Shown here: piece after piece, positions 8,848-18,272 of the stretch
Position numbering within the stretch: position 1 is the first letter of the stretch
Layout of the letters: each line of letters begins with the position of its first letter
From: Bradyrhizobium sp. LTSP885
Lineage (GTDB): Bacteria; Pseudomonadota; Alphaproteobacteria; Rhizobiales; Xanthobacteraceae
NCBI RefSeq assembly: GCF_000938305.1
Contig: NZ_JYMT01000004.1
Span: 1 to 64,000 of the forward strand
Length of the DNA stretch: 64,000 nucleotides
Reading direction: 5' to 3'
Program-made: the position numbers and the translations under genes
Notes under the pieces: generated by a model
Database searches by the model: none
What the model was told of the DNA's origin: nothing
Seen by the model: only the letters and a program-made list of their open reading frames with translations

Positions 8848-9044
8848 CGGGAATAACGATTTGGGGTTCCGGAAGTTCCCTGCGTCAACTTCCAACTTCG
8901 AGAGACGATTGCAGAGTCCGCGCCGGAGGACGCCAATCACTGAGTTGCCCGACATGGCAAGCCCTCGCGGCAGAAGTCATTTCGTTTTTTCGGAAGTTTT
9001 TCTTGACACCAACCCCAACTCAGCCGTTTAATGCACCCGTCCCA

Positions 9045-9440
9045 CCCGATTGAGGGGCGAGCGCACGTCACGAACGCGCGGTGGGATGCGGTGGACGCCG
9101 AGGTCACGACTGACGAGCGTGGCAGAGACGGACGGTGAAATCGTGTGGTCCGGACGCCCCAGTGGCAGGCAAAAGTTCGCGAGGCGCTTAGGCATCTTGC
9201 GGACGACGGTGACAAACAAGCCCGGTCTTCGCCGGGGAGAGCACGTATAAGCCGTAACCCATCGCGCAGGGAAAGCCGGAGTGCCTCCGCTGAACCTGTA
9301 TGCTCGTGTGCGGTTTTCTTTCTACCCTTGCACGCGAGACCGCGGGTGCAGCGTGCACCCGGCTTTCCCTGCGCCCTCTATTCGATGAGAGGGCGAAACG
9401 AAATGCAAAGCTCGGGCAAATCATGTCGCGAGAATGAGAT
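9045..9440. repeat. Structured intergenic repeat element
   Basis: About 400 bp with no credible protein gene but ordered inverted repeats. CGCAGGGAAAGCCGGAGTGC (9265-9284) pairs imperfectly with GCACCCGGCTTTCCCTGCG (9355-9373). Inside it is a perfect hairpin CGGGTGCA-GCG-TGCACCCG (9343-9361). Immediately after comes GCCCTCT/AGAGGGC (9373-9394). I recognise the layout as a dispersed Bradyrhizobium repeat usually seen between genes; this was not checked by a search. Short reading frames across it look spurious. Confidence 0.65.
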
Positions 9441-9475
9441 TCTGTGAGTCGAGATTGAAGCGCGCAACAAACTCG

Positions 9476-9622
9476 CCGTCGTCCTGGCCTAGTGCGCGAT
9501 TGCGCACGGGGGGCCAGGACCCATTACCCCAAATGGCCGTCGTTGCACGACGCTCTGGCCAGAATCCCTCCGCCAACCAAGTTCGGTGTTTATGGGTCCC
9601 TTGGCTTTCGCAAGGACGACGG
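9476..9622. repeat. Second palindromic repeat element
   Basis: Outer arms CCGTCGTCCT (9476-9485) and AGGACGACGG (9613-9622) are perfect inverses. Nested in the left half is GTCCTGGCC (9481-9489) with GGCCAGGAC (9512-9520), itself enclosing GTGCGC-GATT-GCGCAC (9492-9507). It directly follows the element at 9045-9440 and precedes rnd. The type (ATGGGTCCC plus CGTCGTCC ends) resembles common Bradyrhizobium intergenic repeats. Confidence 0.65.
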
Positions 9623-9782
9623 ATGGAGTTGCGGCACGTCCACATCGAAAACGCACCTGAATCGCTCCCCACCACGCAAAAAATCCCCTGTACTTCGCCC
9701 TATGCAGAGCCAAAATCCCAGCAAGACCCTTGACATAATAGCCCTTTCGTCCGAACGCCTTGTTAAGCGTTATGGACAGTTC

Positions 9783-10931
9783 ATGGACCTGATTACCACC
9801 ACCTCCGACCTTGCGGCCGTCTGCGACCGCCTCGCCCAACACAAGGTCATCACCGTCGACACCGAGTTCCTGCGGGAGACGACCTACTATCCGCTGCTCT
9901 GCGTCGTGCAGATGGCAAGCGCGGACGAGGCCGTCGTGGTCGACGCGCTGGCACCGGGGATCGACCTCAAGCCGCTTTTCGAACTGATGTCGAACGAAGC
10001 GGTGCTGAAGGTGTTCCACGCGGCGCGGCAGGACATCGAGATCGTCTGGCACCTCTCCGGAACCATTCCGCACCCGATCTTCGACACCCAGGTCGCTGCC
10101 ATGGTGCTCGGCTATGGCGACAGCATCGCCTATGACCAGCTGGTCGAGCGCGTCACCGGCCACCGGCCGGACAAGACCCACCGCTTCACCGACTGGTCGC
10201 GGCGTCCGCTGACCGACGACCAGCTTCACTACGCGGTCTCCGACGTCACCCATCTGCGCGACGTCTTCGCAGCCCTCGACGCCGACCTGAAGAAGCGCGA
10301 CCGCAGCGAGTGGGTCAGCGAGGAGATGGAGGTCCTGACGTCGCCGAAGACCTACGACTTCCACCCCGAACGCGCCTGGGAGCGGCTCAAGACCCGCGTC
10401 CGCAAGCCGCGCGAGCTCGCGGTGCTGATCGAGGTCGCGGCCTGGCGCGAACAGGAAGCCCAGAGCCGCGACGTGCCGCGCTCGCGGGTGCTGAAGGACG
10501 ACGCGGTCGGCGATATCGCAACCCATGCGCCGACCTCGCTGGAGAAGCTCGCCGGTCTGCGTTCGCTGCCGAAGGGTTTTGACCGCTCCAAATGGGGCAG
10601 CGACATCATCGCCGCCGTGCAGCGCGGGCTGGCGCGCGATCAGGCCACGCTGCCGAAGCTCGAAAAGCCGCGCAACAATTCCAATGGTGCCGCGACCGTC
10701 GAGCTGTTGAAGGTGCTGTTGCGCATGACCTCCGAGCGCCACGCGGTGGCGAGCAAGGTGATCGCGACCGTCGACGATCTCGAGCAGATCGCCGCCGACG
10801 ACAATGCCGATGTCGGCGCCCTGCATGGCTGGCGGCGCGAACTGTTCGGCGAGGCAGCCCTCAAGCTGAAGCGCGGCGAACTCGCACTCGCGATCGACAA
10901 GGGCCGCGTGGTGCGGGTGGATCGGGAGTAG
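9783..10931 (+). CDS. rnd: Ribonuclease D
   Basis: 3'-5' exoribonuclease acting on tRNA precursors and structured RNA. The DEDD exonuclease domain fills about residues 1-170: Exo I '[10 protein letters not shown]', Exo II '[13 protein letters not shown]', Exo III '[10 protein letters not shown]'. An HRDC domain follows at about 210-290. The ATG at 9783 gives 382 aa, close to the E. coli length of about 375; the open frame upstream (from 9492) runs through repeat DNA and is not coding. Its stop is 1 bp from the end of the convergent beta-barrel gene. Confidence 0.93.
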   Translation: MDLITTTSDLAAVCDRLAQHKVITVDTEFLRETTYYPLLCVVQMASADEAVVVDALAPGIDLKPLFELMSNEAVLKVFHAARQDIEIVWHLSGTIPHPIFDTQVAAMVLGYGDSIAYDQLVERVTGHRPDKTHRFTDWSRRPLTDDQLHYAVSDVTHLRDVFAALDADLKKRDRSEWVSEEMEVLTSPKTYDFHPERAWERLKTRVRKPRELAVLIEVAAWREQEAQSRDVPRSRVLKDDAVGDIATHAPTSLEKLAGLRSLPKGFDRSKWGSDIIAAVQRGLARDQATLPKLEKPRNNSNGAATVELLKVLLRMTSERHAVASKVIATVDDLEQIAADDNADVGALHGWRRELFGEAALKLKRGELALAIDKGRVVRVDRE

Positions 10932-10932
10932 T

Positions 10933-12126
10933 TCACCACTTCACTTCGAAGCCGATGGTTCCCTGATGCGACTGCATCGCGGCACGGAATTTGGCGTCGT
11001 AGTTGACATAGATGCGCGCCGTTGATGTCAGGCTGAGCGACGCTGCGGCGCCGGCGTCGGCGCCATACTGGCTCTCCCCGATGCCCTGCAGCGTGAGGCT
11101 CTGGGCGCCAAGTGTGACAGTCGTATCGCTGAAGTTCTGCACCAGATTGTCGACAAACTTGCCGTAGGCGGAGAGATCGAGAATCTTCTGGTCGACGATC
11201 CAGTAATGCCCGACCTCGGCGCCGAGCAGCAGGCGCATCCGGTCGACGCTGGCTGCGGTGGCCGACACCGGATCGAGGCCGCCGATCTCCTGATACGATC
11301 CGGTCCGCGCGTGCACGTATTCCAGCGCGCCCTTGGGCACCAGCCGGCTCTGGTCCTTGTCGATGTAATAGCTGAGCTCGCTGATCGCGCCGTCGAGCCG
11401 CGCGTTGTAGCCCGCGATCGCAAGCCCGAAGCCGGTGTCGCGGCTCGAGTTGATCTTGCCGAAGCCGTGCACGATCGCGACCGCCCAGGTCCACGGCCCC
11501 TTGTCCAGCGAGGCGCTGAAGCCGAACTGGGTGAGATCGAGCGTTGCCGATTGCAGCGCCAGCGGCACGTCGATGTCGGTGTGGCTCTGGTCGATCGAGA
11601 AGCCGATGTTGACGCCGGGCGCCACGCGCGCCCCGATCCCGGCAACGCCGCCCCAGGTCTTCCTGGTGTCGCCGACATAGCCGCCCGCCGCGCCGTTGGT
11701 CATCGAGAGGCCGTAGCCCTCGACCCAGCTGCGGTAGACCGGCCCGTCCGTGCTCTCGGATGCACCGCCGCCGCCGGGATTGTTGCGCGACATCCGGTTG
11801 AAGCCGTTGGTCGTCTGGTTGTTGAGCCGCTCCAGGAAGTTGCTGCCGAGATTGGTGACGGTCGACCCGGCCGAGACATTGGCATTGATCATCGTCGGGA
11901 TCGGGCTGGTCGGGGTCGGGGTCGGGGTCGGGCTGGGTGTCGGCGAAGGTGTGGGGGTCGGCGTGGGGGTTACCGTGGGCGTAGGCGTTGGTGTCGGCGT
12001 CGGGGTCTGTGCATGGGCCGAGGTGGCCATCGCGACGCCGACCAGCACCGCGACCACGGCCGCCCGCGCGAGGCCGCCGGCAGTTCCGGCCAGTCCAGCT
12101 CGCCAACCACGCGATGAGCGGCACAT
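10933..12126 (-). CDS. Autotransporter-type beta-barrel protein with a Thr-Pro linker
   Basis: 397-aa outer-membrane protein. A signal peptide (about 1-40, ending TSAHAQ) is followed by a Thr-Pro repeat of about 35 residues (TPTPTPTPTPTVTPTPTPTP and on). A short linker leads to a C-terminal autotransporter-like barrel (about 130-397) that ends in an aromatic residue (GFEVKW), as outer-membrane barrels do. There is no recognisable passenger domain. ATG at 12126 with GGGGA upstream; a TTG at 12153 is less likely. Function unknown: it may be a surface structural protein or porin-like. Confidence 0.75.
   Translation of the reverse strand: MCRSSRGWRAGLAGTAGGLARAAVVAVLVGVAMATSAHAQTPTPTPTPTPTVTPTPTPTPSPTPSPTPTPTPTSPIPTMINANVSAGSTVTNLGSNFLERLNNQTTNGFNRMSRNNPGGGGASESTDGPVYRSWVEGYGLSMTNGAAGGYVGDTRKTWGGVAGIGARVAPGVNIGFSIDQSHTDIDVPLALQSATLDLTQFGFSASLDKGPWTWAVAIVHGFGKINSSRDTGFGLAIAGYNARLDGAISELSYYIDKDQSRLVPKGALEYVHARTGSYQEIGGLDPVSATAASVDRMRLLLGAEVGHYWIVDQKILDLSAYGKFVDNLVQNFSDTTVTLGAQSLTLQGIGESQYGADAGAAASLSLTSTARIYVNYDAKFRAAMQSHQGTIGFEVKW
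11908..11932. repeat. Hexanucleotide tandem repeat inside the Thr-Pro linker
   Basis: GGTCGG-type units are repeated about four times in a row, within a wider degenerate GGCGTC/GGGGTC tract reaching about 12005. Because the unit is 6 bp, slippage would change the number of Thr-Pro pairs without breaking the frame. Confidence 0.7.
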
Positions 12127-12512
12127 ACGTTCAATTCCCCAGGAGCTGCGCAAGCCGCGAGAGGTACGGAAATCCGGCCCTGCCCCGGCCGATTTGCCTC
12201 CAGTTTGCGCGAGGCGTCAACGCCTTGGGCGATCGGCCACTGGCCGAACGCAACGCGTTGTTGTCGGGCGGCCACAGGTTGCGGTTGCATCGCGAAGATT
12301 CGCCGAGGCATGCCAGAGGCTTGCTAAGCCGCGATTTTCGTGTTGCAATCCCTTCACACTCGGATTGCGGCCGTTCGACTGTGCGTTTCGCGACGTTGAA
12401 GACTTCGACCTTGAAGACTCGGGAATTGAACAGACACCGGAAAGCCCGTTTGTGGCGTGGCACGTGCAAAACGTGGCCGCGTCTTTTTTGTATCTAAACT
12501 GGGAGAGAGGCG
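12127..12512. other. Divergent intergenic region before the cold shock gene
   Basis: 386 bp between the beta-barrel gene (minus strand) and the cold shock gene (plus strand). I see no protein gene. Cold shock genes often have long structured 5' leaders, so part of this may be untranslated leader; I did not identify a promoter or a defined fold. Confidence 0.5.
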
Positions 12513-12713
12513 ATGCCGAAGGGTACCGTCAAGTGGTTCAACCCGACGAAGGGTTACGGGTTCATCAAGCCGGCCGTTGGAGACAAGGACGTGTTCGTCC
12601 ACATCTCGGCGGTCGAGCGTGCCGGGCTCTCGACGCTCAACGAAAATCAGACCGTCGAATACGATCTGGTCGAGAACCGCGGCAAAGCTTCCGCGGAGAA
12701 TCTCAAGGTCTGA
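12513..12713 (+). CDS. Cold shock protein, CspA family
   Basis: 66-aa single cold-shock domain that binds single-stranded RNA/DNA and melts RNA structure. RNP1 'KGYGFIKP' and RNP2 'DVFVHIS' are both intact, and the length is standard. The ATG follows GGGAGAGAGG at good spacing. Alphaproteobacteria carry many such paralogues, so cold induction is not certain. Confidence 0.95.
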   Translation: MPKGTVKWFNPTKGYGFIKPAVGDKDVFVHISAVERAGLSTLNENQTVEYDLVENRGKASAENLKV

Positions 12714-12796
12714 ACGCCGGCGCCATCAGCGCAGGACGTCGCGCCACCGCCCCCGGCCGAATCACCTCCGGGGGATTTCCTTCGCGTGCCGGCGCG

Positions 12797-13450
12797 CTAG
12801 CTCGCCGCCGGCGCGATCAGCGTGCTGTCGGATGCAGCGCTTCCCAGCGTCCGGCAGAGATCGCCGTCCAGCCTGAGGCGGCCGCTTGCCAGGAGCCGCA
12901 GCGCCTCGGGGTAAATACGATGCTCAATTGTGATGACGCGTGCGGCGAGCGTCTCGGGCGTGTCGTCATCGGCCACGGTGACCGCGCCCTGCATCACGAT
13001 CGGCCCCGCATCGGTCTCCGGGATCACGAAATGCACCGTCGCGCCGGAGAGCTTCACGCCCGCGCGCAGCGCCTGGCCGTGCGGATCGAGGCCGGGAAAG
13101 CACGGCAGCAGCGATGGATGGATGTTGAGCATCCGCCCGTACCACGCCTGCGCGAACTCCGGGGTGAACAGCCGCATGAAGCCGCCGAGGCAGATCAACT
13201 CGACCCGCTTCTCGTCGAGCACCTGCTGCAGTACGGCCTCGAAGCCGGCGCGATCCTTGCCGAACGGCTTGCTCTCGATGACGACGGTCGGAACGCCGCT
13301 GGCGGCCGCCCGCTCCAGCCCCGCGGCGCCGGCACGGTTGGAGACCACGACCGCGATCTCGGCTGGAAAATCCGGCGCCTTGGCGGCCTCGATCAGCGCG
13401 GCCATGTTGGAGCCGCGGCCCGATATCAGGATGGCGACGCGGCGCTTCAT
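12797..13450 (-). CDS. purN: Phosphoribosylglycinamide formyltransferase
   Basis: Third step of purine synthesis, transferring the formyl group of 10-formyl-THF to GAR. 217 aa with the Rossmann start '[16 protein letters not shown]', the catalytic-site region '[12 protein letters not shown]' (N and H) and '[19 protein letters not shown]' with the conserved D. Its start overlaps the purM stop by 4 bases (ATGA), indicating translational coupling in a purM-purN operon. Confidence 0.96.
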   Translation of the reverse strand: MKRRVAILISGRGSNMAALIEAAKAPDFPAEIAVVVSNRAGAAGLERAAASGVPTVVIESKPFGKDRAGFEAVLQQVLDEKRVELICLGGFMRLFTPEFAQAWYGRMLNIHPSLLPCFPGLDPHGQALRAGVKLSGATVHFVIPETDAGPIVMQGAVTVADDDTPETLAARVITIEHRIYPEALRLLASGRLRLDGDLCRTLGSAASDSTLIAPAAS

Positions 13451-14520
13451 CGCGAGAGATCGAGATGACCGTTATAGACCACGCGGTGCTCGCCGCTCGT
13501 CGCGATCACCTCGCCCAGCACCGCCACGGTCTCGCCGTTGGCGGTGAACACCTCCGCGACCTGGTCGACCGCATCAGCCTTGACGATTGCAATCATCCCG
13601 ATGCCGCAGTTGAAGGTGCGCAGCAATTCGAGCTCGGCAATACCGCCCTGTGCGGCCAGCCATTTGAACACCGGCAGCACCGGCAAGCGCGCGAGATCAA
13701 TGCCGACGCCGAGATGCTTGGGCAGCACGCGCGGGATGTTGTCGGTGAAGCCGCCGCCGGTGATATGCGCGAGCCCCTTGACCGCGCCGGTCTCGCGGAT
13801 CGCGCGCAGGCAGGATTTCACATAGAGCCGCGTCGGCGTCAGCAGCGCCGCGCCGAGCGTCATGACAGGCGCGAACGGCGCCGCCGCGTCATAGGCAACA
13901 CCGGACATCTCGACGATCTTGCGCACCAGCGAATAGCCGTTGGAGTGCACGCCCGAGGATGCCAGACCGATCACCGCATCGCCCGCGGCGATATCGCCGC
14001 TCGGCAGCAGCGTCCCGCGCTCGGCGGCGCCGACGGCGAAGCCGCCGAGGTCGTAGTCGCCATCCTTGTAGAGGCCCGGCATCTCGGCGGTCTCACCGCC
14101 GATCAGCGCGCAGCCGGATTCGCGGCAGCCTTCGGCGATTCCCATCACGATCGCCGCCGTGGCTTCGGGGTCGAGCTTGCCGCAGGCGAAATAGTCGAGG
14201 AAGAACAGCGGCTCCGCACCCTGCACGACGAGATCGTTGACCGACATCGCCACCAGGTCGATGCCGATGCCGCCATGAATGCCGGTTTCGATCGCGATCT
14301 TCAGCTTGGTGCCGACGCCGTCGGTCGCAGCCACCAGGACCGGATCCTTGAAGCCCGCGGCCTTGAGGTCGAACAGCCCGCCGAAGCCGCCGATCTCGGC
14401 ATCCGCCCCGGGGCGCGCCGTGGCCCGCACCATCGGTTTGATCAGATCGACCAGACGATTGCCGGCATCGATATCGACGCCCGAATCCGCGTAAGTGAGC
14501 CCGTTTTTGCGCTCGGTCAT
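13447..14520 (-). CDS. purM: Phosphoribosylformylglycinamidine cyclo-ligase (AIR synthetase)
   Basis: Fifth step of purine synthesis, ATP-dependent ring closure of FGAM to AIR. 357 aa, normal length. Motifs include '[17 protein letters not shown]', '[12 protein letters not shown]', '[21 protein letters not shown]', '[11 protein letters not shown]' and '[13 protein letters not shown]'. The ATG at 14520 is preferred over the upstream TTG at 14526. First gene of the purM-purN pair. Confidence 0.96.
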   Translation of the reverse strand: MTERKNGLTYADSGVDIDAGNRLVDLIKPMVRATARPGADAEIGGFGGLFDLKAAGFKDPVLVAATDGVGTKLKIAIETGIHGGIGIDLVAMSVNDLVVQGAEPLFFLDYFACGKLDPEATAAIVMGIAEGCRESGCALIGGETAEMPGLYKDGDYDLGGFAVGAAERGTLLPSGDIAAGDAVIGLASSGVHSNGYSLVRKIVEMSGVAYDAAAPFAPVMTLGAALLTPTRLYVKSCLRAIRETGAVKGLAHITGGGFTDNIPRVLPKHLGVGIDLARLPVLPVFKWLAAQGGIAELELLRTFNCGIGMIAIVKADAVDQVAEVFTANGETVAVLGEVIATSGEHRVVYNGHLDLSR

Positions 14521-14679
14521 GCCCAATTCCAGATGATCAGCGGCTGGTTACGAGGAATTCCGCCGCCGCGCAATGGCTCGCGGCCCACGCGTCGCGTAAC
14601 TATGTAGATAACATCCGGCCACTGCAGCCAAGAGCCGGATATCGAGTAAAATCAGGCTTGTAGCCGGGAAGCGACCAAG

Positions 14680-15222
14680 TTGAGTATTCCGAACATCATT
14701 ACCCTCGGCCGCATCATCCTGGTGCCGGTGATCGTCTGGGCCATCGTCTCCAGCCAGATGGAGATCGCATTCGCGATCTTCGTGATCGCCGGTGTCTCGG
14801 ACGCAGTCGACGGCTTCCTGGCCAAGCGCTTCAACATGACGAGCGAGCTCGGCGCCCTGCTCGATCCCCTCGCCGACAAGGCGCTGCTGGTTTCGATCTA
14901 TGTCGCACTCGGGATCTGGGGCGCGGTGCCGCGCTGGATCGTGATCCTCGTGGTGTCGCGCGATATCATGATCGTTTCCGCCGTGATTGTGTCATGGTTG
15001 TTCGACAAGCCGGTTGAGATGAAGCCGCTGATGGTGTCGAAGCTGAATACGGTGGCGCAGGTCGCGTTCGCGGCGCTGGTGTTGGCCTCGCTCGGGTTTG
15101 GCTTCCGGCCACACCCCTATGACCTGATCCTGATGGGATTCGTCACGATCTTTACTTTGGTTTCCGTGTCCCTCTATCTCGTCGAGTGGGTGCGACACAT
15201 GAGCACGATCGACGCGCGATAG
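14680..15222 (+). CDS. pgsA: CDP-alcohol phosphatidyltransferase (PgsA-like)
   Basis: Probably CDP-diacylglycerol:glycerol-3-phosphate phosphatidyltransferase, the committed step to phosphatidylglycerol and cardiolipin, in the inner membrane. The signature D-x2-D-G-x2-A-[KR]...G-x3-D-x3-D is complete in 'DAVDGFLAKRFNMTSELG' plus 'ALLDPLADK' (about residues 41-68). 180 aa with about five hydrophobic spans. The start is TTG at 14680. The next gene begins 17 bp downstream. Another CDP-alcohol transferase specificity cannot be excluded. Confidence 0.85.
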   Translation: MSIPNIITLGRIILVPVIVWAIVSSQMEIAFAIFVIAGVSDAVDGFLAKRFNMTSELGALLDPLADKALLVSIYVALGIWGAVPRWIVILVVSRDIMIVSAVIVSWLFDKPVEMKPLMVSKLNTVAQVAFAALVLASLGFGFRPHPYDLILMGFVTIFTLVSVSLYLVEWVRHMSTIDAR

Positions 15223-15239
15223 CTGGTCTGGAGATTTGT

Positions 15240-15917
15240 GTGGCAGGTAGCGTTCAACCTCGTCAATTGGCCTTGGCATTGCCGCACGAGGAGCGACTGA
15301 CCCGCGACGACTTCCTCGAGGGTCCGGCCAATGAAGCGGCGCTGGCGCTGATCGATCGCTGGCCCGACTGGCCGAACCGCATCATGCTGCTGGTCGGACC
15401 GGAAGGCTCCGGCAAGAGCCATCTCGCCGCGATCTGGGCCGAGCTATCAGGTGCGCGCGCGACCTCGGCGCATGCGCTGACCCCGGATGGCGTGCCTGCG
15501 GCGCTCGCAACCGGAGCGCTCGTGGTCGAAGATCTGCGGCCGTTGGATTTCGACGAGCGCGCGATGTTCCATCTGATGAATCTCGCGCGCCAGGACGACG
15601 CCTTCGTCCTGGTCACCGCACGCATCCCGCCCGCCGCCATCGAGATTGAACTGCGTGACCTTCGCTCGCGGCTGCGCGCGGTGCCGGTGGTGACCCTGTT
15701 GCCGCCCGACGATTTGGTGTTTCGCAGCCTGATCCTGAAATTCTGCGCCGACCGCCAAATGACCGTGGACGAGTCGGTCGTGACCTACCTGACCACCCGG
15801 ATCGAGCGCTCCTATGCCGCCGTCCGGCAGGCGGTCGAATTGCTCGATACCGAAGCGCTGCGGCTGGGCCGGCCGGTCACGCGGGCGCTGGCGGCCGAAC
15901 TGTTGCGCGATGCCTGA
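15240..15917 (+). CDS. hdaA: DnaA-related ATPase, HdaA/Hda-like
   Basis: 225-aa protein related to the DnaA AAA+ domain. In alphaproteobacteria HdaA works with the beta clamp to trigger DnaA-ATP hydrolysis and limit re-initiation. The N-terminus 'QPRQLALALPHEE' contains a QLALAL clamp-binding motif. Walker A is 'LLVGPEGSGKSHL' and the Walker B position is 'GALVVEDLRPLDFDE', with VEDL in place of a plain DD pair. Start GTG at 15240 with GGAG 6 bases upstream. Placement directly after a pgsA-like gene and before ppk1 is, as far as I recall, common in Rhizobiales. Confidence 0.85.
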   Translation: MAGSVQPRQLALALPHEERLTRDDFLEGPANEAALALIDRWPDWPNRIMLLVGPEGSGKSHLAAIWAELSGARATSAHALTPDGVPAALATGALVVEDLRPLDFDERAMFHLMNLARQDDAFVLVTARIPPAAIEIELRDLRSRLRAVPVVTLLPPDDLVFRSLILKFCADRQMTVDESVVTYLTTRIERSYAAVRQAVELLDTEALRLGRPVTRALAAELLRDA

Positions 15918-15960
15918 AGCGGTCCCGCCAGACTTGACGACGGAAGCTGGCGGAACATCA

Positions 15961-15978
15961 ATGTCATTGAAACGTCAT
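15961..15978 (+). promoter_or_regulatory. Candidate Pho box before ppk1-ppx
   Basis: ATGTCATTGAAACGTCAT contains two half-sites, TGTCAT (15962-15967) and CGTCAT (15973-15978), with the 11-bp period of PhoB-binding direct repeats (E. coli-type consensus CTGTCAT-N4-CTGTCAT). It lies 75 bp upstream of the ppk1 start, a suitable distance for activation under phosphate limitation. Confidence 0.6.
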
Positions 15979-16052
15979 CGCAATATCACATGGTTTGCGC
16001 GGCCTTCGGCTAGACTGCCCCGGCCCCACGCCCCGAATTGGATCGACACTTG

Positions 16053-18260
16053 ATGGACTCGTCGCAAGCTATTGAAATCAAAGACAAAGAGACGGACACT
16101 CCGACCGTCCCTGCGATCGCGACCAGCCCCGAGCGATTCATCAATCGCGAGCTTTCCTGGCTGCATTTCAATCGCCGGGTGCTCGAGGAATCAGTCAATC
16201 CCGGCCATCCCGCGCTGGAGCGCGTCCGGTTTCTGTCGATTTCAGCGAATAACCTTGACGAGTTCTTCATGGTCCGCGTCGCCGGCATCAAGGCGCAGGT
16301 CCGCGAAGGGATTGCCGAGCGCAGCCCGGACGGCCTACTGCCGGCGGAACAGCTCGTAATGATCCACAAGTCGGTCTCGCAGCTCGCCTCAGACCAGCAG
16401 GCGATCTGGAGCGACCTCCGCACGATCCTGTCCGGGGCCGGCATCCAGCTGGTCGACGGGCGCGACGTCACCAAGTCCGAGCGCACCTGGATCGAGGATC
16501 ACTTCCTCCACAACATCTTCCCGCTGCTGACGCCGCTGGCGATCGATCCGGCCCACCCGTTCCCTTTCATCCCGAACCTCGGCTTCACCGTGGCGCTGCA
16601 TCTGGCGCGGGTCTCCGATGGCAAGCCGATGAACGCACTGATCCGCATGCCCGGCAAGATCGACCGCTTCATCCGTATCCCTGTCGCAAAGGACGGCGGC
16701 GCTGTGCGGCTGATCACGCTGGAACAGGCGACCGGCCTGTTCATCGGCCGGCTGTTCCCCGGCTACACGGTCAAAGGCCAGGGTGCGTTCCGGATCATCA
16801 GAGACTCCGAGCTCGAAATCGAGGAAGAGGCCGAAGACCTCGTCCGCCTGTTCGAGACCGCGCTCAAACGCCGCCGGCGCGGATCGGTGATCCGTCTCGA
16901 AATCGAGGCCAAGATGCCGGAAGAGCTGCGCAGCTTCGTGCAGCGTGCGCTGTCGGCGGCGGACGACGAAATATTCCTGGTCGACGGCGTGCTCGCGATG
17001 AACGAGCTGTCGCAGCTCACCCGTCTCGACCGCCCCGACCTTGAATTCCCGTCCTATGTGCCGCGCCACCCCGAGCGCGTGCGCGACCATGGCGGCGACA
17101 TCTTCGCTGCCATCCGGCAGAAGGACCTCGTGGTCCATCACCCCTATGAATCGTTCGACGTCGTCGTCCAGTTCTTGCAGCAGGCGGCGCGCGACCCCGA
17201 CGTCGTCGCGATCAAGCAGACGCTGTATCGTACCTCGAACAACTCGCCGATCGTGCGCGCGCTGGCGGATGCCGCCGAAGCCGGCAAGTCGGTCACCGCG
17301 CTGATCGAACTGAAGGCGCGCTTCGACGAGGAGGCCAATATCCGCTGGGCCCGCGACCTCGAACGCGCCGGCGTGCAGGTGGTTTACGGCTTCATCGAGC
17401 TGAAGACCCACGCCAAGCTGTCGATGGTGGTGCGCCGCGAGGGCGGCAGCCTCACGACCTATGTGCACACCGGCACCGGCAACTACCACCCGGTGACCGC
17501 GCGCATCTACACCGACGTCTCCTATTTCACCTCGGACCAGATCATCGGCCGCGATGCTGCGCGGGTGTTCAATTACATCACCGGCTATGCCGAGCCGAGC
17601 GACATCGAAAAGATGGCGGTGTCGCCGCTGACGTTGCGCAAGCGGATCATCGAACACATCCACGGCGAGATCGCCCATGTCCGCCATGGCCGGCCCGGCA
17701 TGATCTGGATGAAGATGAACGCGCTGGTCGATCCCGATATCATCGACGCGCTGTATGAAGCCTCGCAGGCCGGCGTCTCGATCGAGCTCGTGGTGCGCGG
17801 CATCTGTTGCCTGCGGCCCGGCCTGCCCGGACTATCCGAGAACATCCGCGTCAAATCGATCATCGGCCGCTTCCTGGAACATGGCCGAATCTACTGTTTC
17901 GGCATGGGGCAAGGCCTGCCGAGCACGAAAGCTGCTGTGTATATCTCGTCCGCCGACATGATGCCGCGAAACCTCGACCGCCGCGTCGAGGTGCTCTGTC
18001 CGCTGCAAAATCCCACGGTGCATCAGCAGGTTCTCGAACAGATCATGGTCGCCAACCTGAAGGACACCGAGCAGAGCTGGCAATTGTTGCCGGATGGATC
18101 GTCAACGCGTATGAAGGCCGCGAAAGGTGAAGAGCCTTTCAACCTGCACAACTACTTCATGACAAATCCGAGTCTGTCCGGCCGTGGCAAGTCTCTCAAG
18201 GAATCCTCGCCCCGCCGGCTTACGCGTCGCAACGAACGCCAGCAGCCGTCATCGTCATAA
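16053..18260 (+). CDS. ppk1: Polyphosphate kinase 1
   Basis: Makes inorganic polyphosphate from ATP reversibly. 735 aa with the four PPK1 domains: N-terminal ('[19 protein letters not shown]'), head (about 140-330) and two PLD-like C-terminal domains. The autophosphorylated histidine is expected at about H472 in '[17 protein letters not shown]'. ATG at 16053; a TTG at 16038 is in frame. It is followed 12 bp later by ppx, giving a synthesis-degradation operon, and is preceded by a candidate Pho box. Confidence 0.97.
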   Translation: MDSSQAIEIKDKETDTPTVPAIATSPERFINRELSWLHFNRRVLEESVNPGHPALERVRFLSISANNLDEFFMVRVAGIKAQVREGIAERSPDGLLPAEQLVMIHKSVSQLASDQQAIWSDLRTILSGAGIQLVDGRDVTKSERTWIEDHFLHNIFPLLTPLAIDPAHPFPFIPNLGFTVALHLARVSDGKPMNALIRMPGKIDRFIRIPVAKDGGAVRLITLEQATGLFIGRLFPGYTVKGQGAFRIIRDSELEIEEEAEDLVRLFETALKRRRRGSVIRLEIEAKMPEELRSFVQRALSAADDEIFLVDGVLAMNELSQLTRLDRPDLEFPSYVPRHPERVRDHGGDIFAAIRQKDLVVHHPYESFDVVVQFLQQAARDPDVVAIKQTLYRTSNNSPIVRALADAAEAGKSVTALIELKARFDEEANIRWARDLERAGVQVVYGFIELKTHAKLSMVVRREGGSLTTYVHTGTGNYHPVTARIYTDVSYFTSDQIIGRDAARVFNYITGYAEPSDIEKMAVSPLTLRKRIIEHIHGEIAHVRHGRPGMIWMKMNALVDPDIIDALYEASQAGVSIELVVRGICCLRPGLPGLSENIRVKSIIGRFLEHGRIYCFGMGQGLPSTKAAVYISSADMMPRNLDRRVEVLCPLQNPTVHQQVLEQIMVANLKDTEQSWQLLPDGSSTRMKAAKGEEPFNLHNYFMTNPSLSGRGKSLKESSPRRLTRRNERQQPSSS

Positions 18261-18272
18261 GGGAACTACACG

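Noticed and set aside
9145..9447. 100-residue frame across the repeat at 9045-9440
   Set aside because: The DNA is built of inverted repeats, and the frame has no ribosome site or protein pattern.
9489..10826. 445-residue minus-strand frame opposite rnd
   Set aside because: Antisense to conserved RNase D motifs and runs into repeat DNA; no family features.
11900..12012. CRISPR-like or minisatellite array
   Set aside because: The periodic DNA encodes a Thr-Pro tract in a well-supported gene; there are no spacers.
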